Shown here piece after piece: positions 45,841 through 56,055 of a DNA stretch of 64,000 nt. A program made the translations under genes and the position numbers. Within the stretch, counting starts at the first letter, position 1. The number at the start of each line of letters is the position of its first letter. The notes beneath the pieces are model-generated. The model did not search any database. It was not told where the DNA came from and worked only from the letters and a program-made list of their open reading frames with translations. Source of the DNA: Planctomycetaceae bacterium (GTDB lineage Bacteria > Planctomycetota > Planctomycetia > Planctomycetales > Planctomycetaceae); assembly GCA_041398785.1 (NCBI GenBank), contig JAWKUA010000014.1, positions 1-64,000 of the forward strand. Reading direction: 5' to 3'.

Positions 45841-46356
45841 ATGAGTCGTCGAATTAAAGACATGCTGATTTCGGACATTCAGTCACGGCTGGGTGATTCG
45901 CGGGATTTCCTTGTGGTGGATGTTTCAAAACTCGACGCGGTGTCGGCGAATAAATGGCGAATTGCACTGCGCCAGTCACGTATTTCCGCCCTGACGGTCA
46001 AGAACTCAATCGCTCGAAATGCGTTGCAGCGACTGGAAATCACCGGTCTGGAGAATGTTCTTAACGGTCCGTCAACACTGCTTTGGGGCGGTGAAGATGT
46101 TGTTGCGTTGTCGAAAGAAATCTCCCGCTGGGCGAAGCAGCTCTCCGGACTGGAGATTAAGGGCGGCACCGTCGAGGGTCAGGGGCTGGACGCCGCGGCC
46201 GTTGAGTCGCTGAGTAAGAGTCCGGGGCGCGCCGAACTGATTGCGGAGATCGCCGGATTGATGCTGGCACCGGGGCGTCAGCTTGCCGGTGCGATGCAGG
46301 CTCCCGGCGGGTTGCTTGCCGGCGCGCTGAAGAAGATCTCCGGGGATGACGACTAG
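45841..46356 (+). CDS. rplJ: Ribosomal protein L10 (uL10)
   Basis: The 171-residue protein has the L10 N-terminal domain (FLVVDVSKLDAVSANKWRIA, ALTVKNSIARNALQRL) and a helical C-terminus that binds L7/L12 dimers (ALKKISGDDD). It anchors the stalk to L11-bound rRNA. It is separated from rplL by a stem-loop. Confidence 0.96.
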   Translation: MSRRIKDMLISDIQSRLGDSRDFLVVDVSKLDAVSANKWRIALRQSRISALTVKNSIARNALQRLEITGLENVLNGPSTLLWGGEDVVALSKEISRWAKQLSGLEIKGGTVEGQGLDAAAVESLSKSPGRAELIAEIAGLMLAPGRQLAGAMQAPGGLLAGALKKISGDDD

Positions 46357-46374
46357 AGCCACGAGACATGTGGA

Positions 46375-46413
46375 CCTGACTGTACTGCGACAGTCAGGAT
46401 GAATAGCTTTTTT
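46375..46413 (+). promoter_or_regulatory. Stem-loop between rplJ and rplL, possible attenuator or processing site
   Basis: CCTGACTGT (46375-46383) pairs perfectly with ACAGTCAGG (46390-46398) around ACTGCG. Six T lie nine bases further (46408-46413), too far for a standard terminator. It is placed where mRNA processing could favour the fourfold higher need for L7/L12. Confidence 0.5.
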
Positions 46414-46436
46414 ACAGAATGGAAAGGTGGAGTTTA

Positions 46437-46856
46437 ATGTCAACTGCCGAGGCAGAAGCCGCTACGGAATTTGATGCGTCAACCAAAGAGCTGGGCGATA
46501 AGATCGTCGGCCTGACGTTGCTGGAAGCGAAGAAGGTCGTGGACTACCTGAAGGAAGTTCATGGCATCGAACCGGCCGGCGGCGGCGCCATCATGATGGC
46601 AGCACCCGCCGGTGATGGTGGCGGCGGTGAAGCTGCCGCAGAAAAGACGGAATTTGACGTCGTGCTCACGGGCGACGGCGGCAACAAGATTCCTGTCATC
46701 AAGGTTGTCCGCGCCGCGACCGGCTTGGGCCTGAAGGAAGCCAAGGAACTTGTTGAGGCTGCTCCGAAGGCCGTCAAGGAAGGCGTCTCGAAAGAAGACG
46801 CCGAAAAGCTGAAAGCCGAAATCGAGGGTGCCGGCGGCACCTGCGAAATCAAGTAG
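46437..46856 (+). CDS. rplL: Ribosomal protein L7/L12 (bL12)
   Basis: The 139-residue stalk protein starts at the ATG at 46437 behind AAGGTGGA. The N-terminal dimerisation part (LGDKIVGLTLLEAKKVVDYL) leads through a hinge unusually rich in glycine (PAGDGGGGEAAAEK) to the conserved factor-binding domain (TEFDVVLTGDGGNKIPVIKV, ATGLGLKEAKELVEAAPKAV). It recruits translational GTPases, including the EF-Tu and EF-G encoded nearby. Confidence 0.96.
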   Translation: MSTAEAEAATEFDASTKELGDKIVGLTLLEAKKVVDYLKEVHGIEPAGGGAIMMAAPAGDGGGGEAAAEKTEFDVVLTGDGGNKIPVIKVVRAATGLGLKEAKELVEAAPKAVKEGVSKEDAEKLKAEIEGAGGTCEIK

Positions 46857-47278
46857 TTTCAGTGAACAACGTGCTCTGTAAAAGGCTGTTCTCAGGGCTT
46901 CGGGGAGCGGTGATCGCCGCTCTCTGAGTCCTGTTTGGTGGCGTCGATGTGTCGTTCTTGCTACGATTCTGCGACGTCTACCCTGTTACGAATTCGATTT
47001 CAGTCGACGGCTGGCGTGGTCAACAGGATGTGGTCTCACTGATAGGTATTTCGTTCAGGCAGCTATCCTCGCGGGTAGGTGCCTTTTCGTTGTGCGCCTG
47101 TCGCGAGCGTCTTCCGGGTGACCCGCAGTTGGGAAGTTGTGGCCGCTCCCCCGTCCGCAGAAGCCCTCACATCGCGTTGCTCAGGAAATGAAGTCCGGAA
47201 CCTCTTCGAGAGTTGACTCCGGCGCCGGTTGACTCCCCCCAAGCAATTGCATTCTGGATACGGAAGGCAAGAACACAG
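46857..47278. other. Intergenic region rplL-rpoB
   Basis: About 420 bases contain a nested stem-loop (46891-46928) and no supported gene; the 80-codon frame at 46949-47191 has no recognisable content. A separate rpoB promoter could lie here, but I find no good -35/-10 pair. Confidence 0.4.
46891..46928 (+). promoter_or_regulatory. Nested stem-loop between rplL and rpoB
   Basis: GAGCGG (46905-46910) pairs with CCGCTC (46917-46922), and outside it CTCAG (46891-46895) pairs with CTGAG (46924-46928). No T-run follows. In E. coli an attenuator lies at this same junction, so a similar role is possible. Confidence 0.4.
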
Positions 47279-50200
47279 ATGCCCGTCCCCGCTGTTCGCA
47301 CGATCGACCAGAACACGGTTCGCGATTTCGGAAAAATCCAGGCAGACTTCGAGATTTCGGATCTGACTCGCATCCAAACGGCCTCGTATAGCCGGTTCCT
47401 GCAGATCGACCGCTCGCCGCGCGACCGTCTGGATCAGGGTCTGGAGGGAATTCTGCGCGAGGTCTTTCCAATCGAAAGCTATGACGGACAATTTCGCCTG
47501 GAGTACGTACGGTATGAACTGGGAAAGCCGCGGTACACCCCGGCGGAATGTCGCCAGTTGCGGCTGACCTATGGCATGCCGTTCCGAGTCTGGCTGCGAC
47601 TTGTTAAGGAACAGCCGGTCGAGGAAGAGGTTTACCTCGGCGATATTCCAATCATGATCGGCGGCGGTGAATTCATCGTTAACGGCGCGGAACGTGTCGT
47701 TGTCAGCCAGCTCCACCGCTCACCCGGTGTTGACTTTGTGATGGCGGAGGAAACCGCCAGCAGCGATCGAAAAACTCACTCGTGCCGAATCATTCCCGAG
47801 CGGGGAAGCTGGATCGAGCTGTTGGTCAGCAAACGCGATGCAATCGGCGTGAGGATAGACCAGAGCGGCAAGTTTTCAGCTTTGACCCTGCTGCGAGCAA
47901 TGTCGCCGGATTACTCCTCCGATGCATCACTGCTGCGACTGTTCTATGAAACCGAACAGGTCCGGATAAATGCGAAACTTGATGCGGAATCGCTGGTCGA
48001 CCGGTATGCCGTCGACGACATCGTGTTCCCCAAAGACCATGAACGCAGCGGTGAAATCCTATGCGACGCCGGAGCTCAGTTGACTCAGGATCTGGCGGAG
48101 CTTCTTCTGACGTCAGGACTCAAGTCGGTCGAACTTGTTAAGGAAGTGAACGATCCCCTGATCCTGAAGACGCTTGCGGAGGATGCGACAGCTTCGCACG
48201 AAGAAGCGCTGCTGAGAATTTATCAGCGGCTGCGACCGGGGAACCCTCCGAATTTCGACAAGGCGCGAGACCTTTTCGCGGAAAAGTTCTTTGACGTGAA
48301 CCGGTACCGCCTTGGTCGAGTCGGCAGGTTCCGCATCAACCGCAAGTTTGCGCAGGAGATTTCTGATGATGAAATGACTCTGCGACCTGAAGACTTCATC
48401 AACGCAATGCGGTACATCGTCCGTCTGCGGACTGCGGATGACACGGCACACATTGATGACATCGACAACCTGGGCAACCGACGCCTGCGGACCATCGATG
48501 AACTTGCAAGCGACGAAATCCGAAAGGGGTTTCTGAAGCTGCGGCGTACCGTGCAGGAGCGAATGAGCCTGAAGGAAGTCGACGCGATGACTCCGCGCAC
48601 GCTTATTAACCCCAAAAGTGTATCCGCCGCGATCGATTTCTTTTACGGCCGAAGCGAACTCTCGCAGGTCGTTGACCAGACTAATCCCCTTTCAATGCTC
48701 ACTCACGAACGGCGGCTCAGCGCGCTGGGGCCCGGTGGCCTGAACCGAAAGCGAGCCGGCTTTGAAGTTCGTGACGTTCACATTTCGCACTATGGTCGCA
48801 TCTGTCCGATCGAAACGCCTGAAGGAACCAACATCGGACTGATCTCCAGCCTGGGAATTTTCTCCAAGGTTGATGACTACGGCTTCCTGATCTCGCCCTA
48901 CCGTGTCGTTGAACACGGAAAGATCACCGACCAGGTGGTCTGGCTGCGTGCGGATGAAGAGTCATCCGGCCATGTCGCCCCCGCCGATACACCGGTCGAA
49001 AAAGGCGCCATCTCTGAAGCTCTGGTGCTGGCAAGATTCAAGAGCGATGTTGTGTGGATTCCCAAGGAGTCCGTTCAATACATCGACGTTGCCCCCTGCC
49101 AGATGGTCGGCGTTTCCGCAGGGCTGATTCCCTTCCTTGAACACGATGATGCAAACCGGGCACTGATGGGATCCAACATGCAGCGGCAGGCCGTGCCGCT
49201 GCTTATCACCGAGCGTCCCGTCGTCGGAACCGGCATGGAAGACCACGTCGCCCAGCACTCCGGCATGCTGGTCCGCGCGGAAAAGAGCGGCAAGGTGACC
49301 TATGTTGACGCAAACGTCATCGAAGTTGAGGGCCACAAGTATCCACTCAGGAAGTTTGTGCGGCTGAATGAACGTACCTGCCTGAATCAAAAGCCGATTG
49401 TTGCTGTGGGCGACAAGGTTAAGGCCGGACAGTTGCTGTGCGACAGCGCCGCAACTCGAAATGGCTCCCTGGCACTTGGACGCAATGTCCTGGTCGCATT
49501 CATGTCGTGGGAAGGATTCAACTTCGAAGACGCAATCATCCTCTCCGAGCGGCTGGTCAAGGAGGACGTTTATACATCGATCCACATGGATGAATTTGAT
49601 GTGGAGATCCGTGAAACCAAGCTCGGTCGCGAAGAATTTACGCGCGATATCCCCAACGTCAGCGAAAAGGCGCTGCGACATCTCGACGAAGACGGAATCG
49701 TCAAGGTCGGAACTCGAGTCCACCCCGGCGACATTCTGGTCGGCAAGGTTTCGCCAAAGGCGAAGTCAGAACTGACGCCCGAAGAAAAGCTGCTGCACGC
49801 AATTTTCGGGCGGGCGGGCGAAGACGTGAAGAACGAATCGCTGGAGGTTCCCAGCGGCGTCGGCGGAATCGTGATTCATACCGAACGCTTTTCCCGCCGC
49901 ATGAGCCTTTCTGAAGTGGAACGAAAGAGATTTGAAGATGAACTGAAGAAAGTCGAAAAGGAAGGCGACGCACGAATCGCCGAAGTGTTCAGGGGCTTCG
50001 CAAAAACTCTGTCGTCCGAACTCGGCCAGGCGATTACGGACGAGGACGGACGTGATCCGGTGAAACTCGATGACGCAAAGGTCGTTGCAGAATTTGCCCG
50101 CCGGTTTCCAGGGTACTTCGAAGAACTCGACATCCGCACGGCTCAGAAGAAAACCGCGGCACGAAAGCTGATGAAAGACGAATGGCCGGCGGTGGAAGCG

Positions 50201-51001
50201 GTCATCGATGAAGAAGCGCATCGGCTGAACAGCATGAAGCGAGGTGATGAACTTCCGAGCGGTGTGCTGCAGATGGTGAAAGTCTATGTGGCTTCCAAGC
50301 GGCAGATTTCCGTTGGCGACAAGATGGCGGGAAGGCACGGAAACAAAGGGGTGATTTCCAAGGTTCTTCCGATCGAGGACATGCCGTTCCTGGAAGACGG
50401 CACACCTGTGGACATTATCCTCAATCCTCTGGGCGTTCCGAGCCGCATGAACGTCGGTCAGATTCTGGAAACCCATCTGGGCTGGGCCGCCGGCAAAATG
50501 GGATACCGTGCCATCTGCCCGGTGTTCGACGGAGCGTCAGAAGAGGAAGTGCGAGATGCGCTTCGCGAGGCGGGTCTGCCCGAGGACGGCAAGGCGACAC
50601 TCTATGACGGGCGCACCGGAGCGCCGATGGAGCAGAAAACCACGGTCGGCCAGATCTATATGCTGAAACTGCATCATCTGGTGGATGATAAAGTCCACGC
50701 CCGGGCAACCGGCCCGTACTCACTAATCACTCAGCAGCCGCTCGGCGGCAAGGCCCGATTTGGCGGCCAGCGATTCGGCGAAATGGAAGTCTGGGCACTG
50801 GAAGCATATGGAGCAGCCTTCATCCTGCAGGAACTGCTGACCGTCAAGAGCGACGATGTTGAGGGGCGAACGAAGATCTACGAATCGATGGTGAAGGGTG
50901 AAAATACTCTGGAAGCAGGCACCCCTGCCAGTTTTGACGTGCTGAACAATGAGATTCGCGGATTGTGCCTCAATCTGCAGCTCGAAAAGGCCGGGCACTA
51001 G
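47279..51001 (+). CDS. rpoB: DNA-directed RNA polymerase subunit beta
   Basis: The 1240-residue subunit starts at the ATG at 47279 (PVPAVRTIDQNTVRDFGKIQ); a frame start at 47213 adds unrelated sequence. The rifampicin region reads LSQVVDQTNPLSMLTHERRL followed by SALGPGGLNRKRAGF, with the Asp, His and Ser contact residues intact. Further landmarks are YGRICPIETPEGTNIGLIS, GFNFEDAIILSERLV and the C-terminal GGKARFGGQRFGEMEVWALE. It is shorter than the 1342-residue E. coli protein because lineage-specific inserts are missing. Confidence 0.98.
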   Translation: MPVPAVRTIDQNTVRDFGKIQADFEISDLTRIQTASYSRFLQIDRSPRDRLDQGLEGILREVFPIESYDGQFRLEYVRYELGKPRYTPAECRQLRLTYGMPFRVWLRLVKEQPVEEEVYLGDIPIMIGGGEFIVNGAERVVVSQLHRSPGVDFVMAEETASSDRKTHSCRIIPERGSWIELLVSKRDAIGVRIDQSGKFSALTLLRAMSPDYSSDASLLRLFYETEQVRINAKLDAESLVDRYAVDDIVFPKDHERSGEILCDAGAQLTQDLAELLLTSGLKSVELVKEVNDPLILKTLAEDATASHEEALLRIYQRLRPGNPPNFDKARDLFAEKFFDVNRYRLGRVGRFRINRKFAQEISDDEMTLRPEDFINAMRYIVRLRTADDTAHIDDIDNLGNRRLRTIDELASDEIRKGFLKLRRTVQERMSLKEVDAMTPRTLINPKSVSAAIDFFYGRSELSQVVDQTNPLSMLTHERRLSALGPGGLNRKRAGFEVRDVHISHYGRICPIETPEGTNIGLISSLGIFSKVDDYGFLISPYRVVEHGKITDQVVWLRADEESSGHVAPADTPVEKGAISEALVLARFKSDVVWIPKESVQYIDVAPCQMVGVSAGLIPFLEHDDANRALMGSNMQRQAVPLLITERPVVGTGMEDHVAQHSGMLVRAEKSGKVTYVDANVIEVEGHKYPLRKFVRLNERTCLNQKPIVAVGDKVKAGQLLCDSAATRNGSLALGRNVLVAFMSWEGFNFEDAIILSERLVKEDVYTSIHMDEFDVEIRETKLGREEFTRDIPNVSEKALRHLDEDGIVKVGTRVHPGDILVGKVSPKAKSELTPEEKLLHAIFGRAGEDVKNESLEVPSGVGGIVIHTERFSRRMSLSEVERKRFEDELKKVEKEGDARIAEVFRGFAKTLSSELGQAITDEDGRDPVKLDDAKVVAEFARRFPGYFEELDIRTAQKKTAARKLMKDEWPAVEAVIDEEAHRLNSMKRGDELPSGVLQMVKVYVASKRQISVGDKMAGRHGNKGVISKVLPIEDMPFLEDGTPVDIILNPLGVPSRMNVGQILETHLGWAAGKMGYRAICPVFDGASEEEVRDALREAGLPEDGKATLYDGRTGAPMEQKTTVGQIYMLKLHHLVDDKVHARATGPYSLITQQPLGGKARFGGQRFGEMEVWALEAYGAAFILQELLTVKSDDVEGRTKIYESMVKGENTLEAGTPASFDVLNNEIRGLCLNLQLEKAGH

Positions 51002-51142
51002 CATCGGATCCGGGACCGGCAGTAGTTTTCTGCATCCGGGCTCTACTGTTGATCGTTGATATTGCCGGTATAACGGCCCCGCGGAAAGCCCTGCAGGCTG
51101 CGGTTTCCTGAATGAAGCGACAAGTGTTTGGGAGTTACAATC

Positions 51143-54100
51143 GTGAGTGTAAGCGAAACAACCTTCGACCGCGTAAACGATTTTGCGTCTGTCAAGATCG
51201 GGCTTGCGAGTCCTCACGATATTCGCAGTTGGTCCTTCGGTGAGGTTAAAAAGCCGGAGACAATCAACTACCGAACCTACCGTCCGGAACGCGACGGATT
51301 GTTCTGCGAGCGTATCTTTGGACCGGAAAAGGACTGGGAATGCGCCTGCGGCAAATACCGCGGCATGAAGTATAAGGGCATGATCTGCGACCGGTGCGGC
51401 GTCAAAGTGACACACAGTCGGGTGCGCCGCAAGCGCATGGGACATATCGAACTGGCAGCACCTGTCGTCCATATCTGGTTCTTCAAATCGATGCCCAGTC
51501 GTCTGGGCGCACTGCTGAACATGAAGACGACGTCGCTGGAAAAGGTCATCTATTTCCAGGACTACGTCGTCACGGACCCTGGCGAAACACCACTGACAAT
51601 GTGCCAGATGCTGACGGAAGAAGAAGCCCGCACTGCGCGCAGAGACTACGGTGACGATGCTTTCGAAATCGGTATGGGGGCTGAGGCGATCAAGAAGCTG
51701 CTGACTGCCATTCGGCTGACGGATCAATCGGGAGATCTGCGGACCGCTCTCGCAAAGACCAGAAGTCAAACCACAACCAAGGACCTGATCAAGCGGCTGA
51801 AAATCACGGAATCCCTGCGCGACAGTGAGAATCGTCCGGAATGGATGGTACTCGACGTAATTCCCGTTATCCCACCGGACCTGCGACCGTTGGTGCTGCT
51901 GGATTCCGGCAACTTCGCGACAAGTGACCTCAACGACCTCTACCGCCGAATCATCAATCGGAACAACCGGCTGAAGAAGCTCGTTGACCTCAACGCGCCG
52001 GAAGTCATCGTGCGCAATGAAAAGCGCATGCTGCAGCAGTCGGTCGATGCCTTGTTTGACAACAATCGCTGCAAGCGGCCGGTGCTCGGATCATCCAATC
52101 GTCCGCTCAAATCGCTGATGGACATGATCAAGGGGAAACAGGGTCGCTTCCGCGAGAACCTGCTCGGCAAGCGAGTCGACTATTCCGCACGCAGCGTGAT
52201 CGTCGTCGGCCCGGAACTCAAGCTGCATCAGTGCGGCCTTCCCAAGAAGATTGCGCTGGAGCTGTTCCAGCCGTTTGTCATCCGCCGCCTGAAGGAACTG
52301 GGACACGCGGATACAATCAAGCGTGCGAAGCGCATGCTGGAACGCCGCGACGAAGATGTCTGGGACATTCTTGACGAGGTCATCCGCAACCATCCCGTTC
52401 TGCTGAATCGCGCTCCGACGCTGCACCGCATCGGCATTCAGGCATTCGAACCCATTCTCGTGGAAGGCAACGCGATCAAACTGCACCCGCTGGTCTGCAA
52501 GGGCTTCAATGCGGACTTTGACGGCGACCAGATGGCCGTCCATCTGCCACTGTCAATTGAAGCGCAGGTCGAGGCCACGACGCTGATGATGTCGACGCAC
52601 AATATTTTCAGCCCGGCCAATGGTGCGCCGATCATTAGTGCCTCACAGGATATTGTGATGGGATGCTATTACCTGACGCTCAAGCGCGAAGGGCATCGCG
52701 GCGAAGGCATGGTATTCGCGTCGGCCGACGAAGTGTTTATGGCATTCAATCAGGGCAAGGTATCCCGACACGCCACAATTCGTGTGCGCATGCCCAAGGA
52801 CAAGCGGGTGAAGGGTGATGGCGCAAAAGCCTATCGGCAGGGCGGACTGATCGAAACATCTCCCGGCCGCGTTATGTTTAACGACATCCTTCCTCACGGG
52901 CTGGCGTTCTACAATATGACCATGAGGAGCAAGGATCTGGCAACTGTCATTTCCGACTGCTATTTGGAGTTGGGTCGCCGTGAGACAATTGAGCTTCTGG
53001 ACCGTATGAAGGACTGCGGCTTTCGGGCATCGACGGAAAGCGGACTGTCATTCGGAGCAAGTGACCTGAAAACCGCTCCCAACAAGGAGAAGGTGATCGC
53101 CGAAGGTGAAAAGGCGGTGCTGAAGCAGATGAAGCTGTTTGAACGCGGTGTTCTCACGGAAAAGGAACGTTACAACACGGTACTTGACATCTGGACTCAC
53201 GCACGTGAGGAAATCGTCAAGGGGATGATGGAGCAGCTTGAGCATGACGTGCGCGACGAGGGTCGGTATGTCAATCCGATCTACCTGATGGCTCATTCGG
53301 GCGCTCGAGGCGGTGTCGGGCAGATTCAGCAGTTGGCCGGCATGCGCGGCTTGATGGCGAAGCCCAGCGGCGAGATCATTGAAACACCCATCAAGTCAAA
53401 CTTCCGAGAAGGGCTTTCGGTGCTGGAATACTTCAGTTCCACACACGGTGCCCGCAAAGGGCTGGCTGATACGGCGCTCAAAACGGCGGACAGCGGGTAC
53501 CTCACCAGAAAACTTGCGGATATCTGTCAGAACATGGTTGTCACAAGCCACAACTGCGGGACGACAAAAGGGCTCACTCGCGGCGTCGTGTATCGCGGCG
53601 AGAAAGTCGAAGTGGGTCTGGCGGATGCCATTCGCGGCCGCGTATCACGAACCAATATCGTGAACCCCATTACGGACGAGGTTATCGTTCGCGAAGACGA
53701 GCTGATTACCGTCGAAAAGGCCCGCAAGATCGAAGACATGGGACTGGAGCGGATTCAGGTGCGCAGCCCGCTGACGTGCGATGCGCCTCTGGGCATTTGT
53801 CAGTTGTGCTACGGAATGGACCTCTCCACCGGAGACCTTGTCGAGCAGGGAATGGCAGTGGGGATTATTGCCGCCCAGAGTATTGGCGAACCAGGTACGC
53901 AGTTGACAATGCGGACATTCCACATTGGCGGTGTCGCCCAAAAGGATATGGAACAAAGTGAATTGCTCGCAAAGCGAGCCGGCCGAATTCGCTTTGCAAG
54001 AATCCGGAGTGTGTCCAACGCTGACGGTAAGCCCGTGGTGCTGGGACGCAACGGCGAAATCGCAATTGTTGACGACAAGGGACGTGAAGTCGAAAAACAA

Positions 54101-55462
54101 ACGGTTCCCAGCGGGGCGGTACTTCAGGTCGCTGAGAACCAGGAGGTTGCGCAGGGCGCCGTGCTCTGCAATTGGGACCCTCACTCGATTCCGATCATTT
54201 CTCAGGTAGGTGGTCGCGTGCGTCTGGACGAATGCGTCGAGGGTCAGACCATCAGGTCCGAAAAAGACTCGTCAGGCAACATTCGTCGGACTGTCACCGA
54301 ACACCGCGGTGGCCTGCATCCTCAGGTAATCGTGGAGGACGGAGCCGGAAAGATTCTCGACTTCTATTACCTGCCGGAAGGAGCCGGCCTGGAGGTTTCT
54401 GAAGGGGACCAGATTTCGGCTGGAACGTCCGTCGCAAAGACCCCCCGCGAAGCGTCCGGAACGCAGGATATTACCGGCGGGTTGCCGCGTGTTACGGAGC
54501 TGTTCGAAGCCCGCAGCCCCAAGGATCCGGCCGTCGTAGCCGAAATTAGCGGCGAAATCGAACTGCTGGCCGAAAAGAAGCGCGGAAAACGAATCGTCGT
54601 CGTGCGAGGGAAGGACGGCACCGAAGTCGAACATGTCATTCCGCACGGAAAACAGTTGCTCGTACATCAGGGTGACGTTGTCGTGGCGGGCGATGCACTT
54701 GTACGGGGTCCGCTTGTTCCGCACGACATCCTGCGAGTCAGCGGTCCCGAAGAAGTTCAGCAGTATCTGCTGCATGAAATTCAAAACGTGTACCGCGCTC
54801 AGCGCGTCGAAATCGACGACAAACACATCGAAATCGTCGTTTCCCAAATGCTGCGCAAGGTAAAGATTGACGAGGTTGGCGATACGGATCTGCTGCCCGG
54901 ACTCTTGATCGACAAGTTCGAACTCAAGAAGGTAAATGACGCCCTTGACTCGGAGTGCCGCATCACGGATCCCGGCGATACCGAATATGAACTCGACGAT
55001 AAGGTCAGACTCACTGAAGTCGAGGAAGTGAATACCGAAGTATCCAAACCTGCAAAGTTCACAAAGTTAAGGCCTGCAAAGGCCAGTCCACAGTTGCTTG
55101 GCATCACAAAGGCGGCTGTTCAGAGCGAAAGCTTCATCTCCGCCGCCAGCTTCCAGGAAACGACCAAGGTATTGACGGAGGCTGCACTTGGGGGGCGAGT
55201 GGACAACCTCGTCGGCTTGAAGGAAAACGTCATTCTGGGACACCTGATTCCAGCGGGCACCGGGTTCCACCTTCACCAGGAAGCACACGTGCGAATTCAT
55301 GACGAAGCGATCCGGGAACAGGAGGAAGCGAAGGCCAGGATTCTTGCCGCTCGTCATGACATGCTCACCGAAGCGGATCTGATCGCACGCCGGGCAGAGA
55401 ACGACGACCGGCCTCGCGCCCCTTCGCTGGCTGACCTCACTCCCGACGAGCCGCTCAACTAG
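51143..55462 (+). CDS. rpoC: DNA-directed RNA polymerase subunit beta'
   Basis: The 1439-residue subunit starts at a GTG (51143) preceded by GGGAG. The first zinc site is Cys67, Cys69, Cys82 and Cys85 (CACGKYRG; CDRCGVK). The catalytic magnesium loop NADFDGDQMAVH begins at residue 456. The second zinc site includes HNCGTT and TCDAPLGICQLCYG. The trigger-loop region follows (GIIAAQSIGEPGTQLTMRTF). It ends with the usual RRAENDD tail extended by PRAPSLADLTPDEPLN. Confidence 0.98.
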   Translation: MSVSETTFDRVNDFASVKIGLASPHDIRSWSFGEVKKPETINYRTYRPERDGLFCERIFGPEKDWECACGKYRGMKYKGMICDRCGVKVTHSRVRRKRMGHIELAAPVVHIWFFKSMPSRLGALLNMKTTSLEKVIYFQDYVVTDPGETPLTMCQMLTEEEARTARRDYGDDAFEIGMGAEAIKKLLTAIRLTDQSGDLRTALAKTRSQTTTKDLIKRLKITESLRDSENRPEWMVLDVIPVIPPDLRPLVLLDSGNFATSDLNDLYRRIINRNNRLKKLVDLNAPEVIVRNEKRMLQQSVDALFDNNRCKRPVLGSSNRPLKSLMDMIKGKQGRFRENLLGKRVDYSARSVIVVGPELKLHQCGLPKKIALELFQPFVIRRLKELGHADTIKRAKRMLERRDEDVWDILDEVIRNHPVLLNRAPTLHRIGIQAFEPILVEGNAIKLHPLVCKGFNADFDGDQMAVHLPLSIEAQVEATTLMMSTHNIFSPANGAPIISASQDIVMGCYYLTLKREGHRGEGMVFASADEVFMAFNQGKVSRHATIRVRMPKDKRVKGDGAKAYRQGGLIETSPGRVMFNDILPHGLAFYNMTMRSKDLATVISDCYLELGRRETIELLDRMKDCGFRASTESGLSFGASDLKTAPNKEKVIAEGEKAVLKQMKLFERGVLTEKERYNTVLDIWTHAREEIVKGMMEQLEHDVRDEGRYVNPIYLMAHSGARGGVGQIQQLAGMRGLMAKPSGEIIETPIKSNFREGLSVLEYFSSTHGARKGLADTALKTADSGYLTRKLADICQNMVVTSHNCGTTKGLTRGVVYRGEKVEVGLADAIRGRVSRTNIVNPITDEVIVREDELITVEKARKIEDMGLERIQVRSPLTCDAPLGICQLCYGMDLSTGDLVEQGMAVGIIAAQSIGEPGTQLTMRTFHIGGVAQKDMEQSELLAKRAGRIRFARIRSVSNADGKPVVLGRNGEIAIVDDKGREVEKQTVPSGAVLQVAENQEVAQGAVLCNWDPHSIPIISQVGGRVRLDECVEGQTIRSEKDSSGNIRRTVTEHRGGLHPQVIVEDGAGKILDFYYLPEGAGLEVSEGDQISAGTSVAKTPREASGTQDITGGLPRVTELFEARSPKDPAVVAEISGEIELLAEKKRGKRIVVVRGKDGTEVEHVIPHGKQLLVHQGDVVVAGDALVRGPLVPHDILRVSGPEEVQQYLLHEIQNVYRAQRVEIDDKHIEIVVSQMLRKVKIDEVGDTDLLPGLLIDKFELKKVNDALDSECRITDPGDTEYELDDKVRLTEVEEVNTEVSKPAKFTKLRPAKASPQLLGITKAAVQSESFISAASFQETTKVLTEAALGGRVDNLVGLKENVILGHLIPAGTGFHLHQEAHVRIHDEAIREQEEAKARILAARHDMLTEADLIARRAENDDRPRAPSLADLTPDEPLN

Positions 55463-55494
55463 AACTGGAATTGAAGAGTACACATCGCCTTCGG

Positions 55495-55523
55495 TTGACG
55501 ATGATCCCCGCCGCGACTAGAGT
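55495..55523 (+). promoter_or_regulatory. Promoter candidate for rpsL-rpsG
   Basis: TTGACG (55495-55500) and TAGAGT (55518-55523) are 17 bases apart in the 180-base gap between rpoC and rpsL. The -10 matches four of six consensus bases. Confidence 0.5.
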
Positions 55524-55643
55524 GCCGCGTTCCGGCAATTCCCTGATCCGCCACGCGAGTTCTGTTCGTATCGCCCGGAGTCTTATTTTGCCAACGGCGG
55601 GTGTCGCCAATCCGGCGCCATGTTTTGACAGAGTTTCATTTCC

Positions 55644-56015
55644 ATGCCGACAATTAATCAGTTGGTCCGAAAGCCTCGCCGGCAACAAAGGTCCAAGAGC
55701 AAGACGCCACTGCTGGAAGGTTGTCCGCAGAAACGCGGCGTCTGCCTGCAGGTCAAGACGGTGACTCCGAAGAAGCCGAATTCGGCACTTCGAAAAGTTG
55801 CACGTGTGCGCCTGTCGAACGGAAAGGAAGTAACAGCCTACATTCCCGGCGAAGGCCACAACCTTCAGGAGCACTCGATCGTGCTCGTTCGGGGTGGTCG
55901 TGTGCGTGACCTTCCCGGTGTCAGATACAAGGTCGTTCGCGGCGTCCTGGACACGCTGGGCGTCGGCGATCGCCGCCAGGCGCGCAGCCGCTACGGTTCA
56001 AAACGCCCGAAATAG
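55644..56015 (+). CDS. rpsL: Ribosomal protein S12 (uS12)
   Basis: The 123-residue protein shows TPTINQLVRKPRRQQ-type N-terminus (PTINQLVRKPRRQQRSKSKT), VTPKKPNSALRKVARVRLSN and GGRVRDLPGVRYKVVRG. The PKKPNS lysine where streptomycin-resistance changes occur is the wild-type residue. S12 sits at the decoding centre. It starts the str cluster and is followed 40 bases later by rpsG. Confidence 0.98.
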   Translation: MPTINQLVRKPRRQQRSKSKTPLLEGCPQKRGVCLQVKTVTPKKPNSALRKVARVRLSNGKEVTAYIPGEGHNLQEHSIVLVRGGRVRDLPGVRYKVVRGVLDTLGVGDRRQARSRYGSKRPK

Positions 56016-56055
56016 ACATTTCCCGATCACGTTTTGTGGAAGTTCCCGTTTTAAG

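Noticed and set aside
46949..47191. 80-codon frame between rplL and rpoB
   Set aside because: No recognisable content; such gaps in rplL-rpoB normally hold only regulatory RNA structure.
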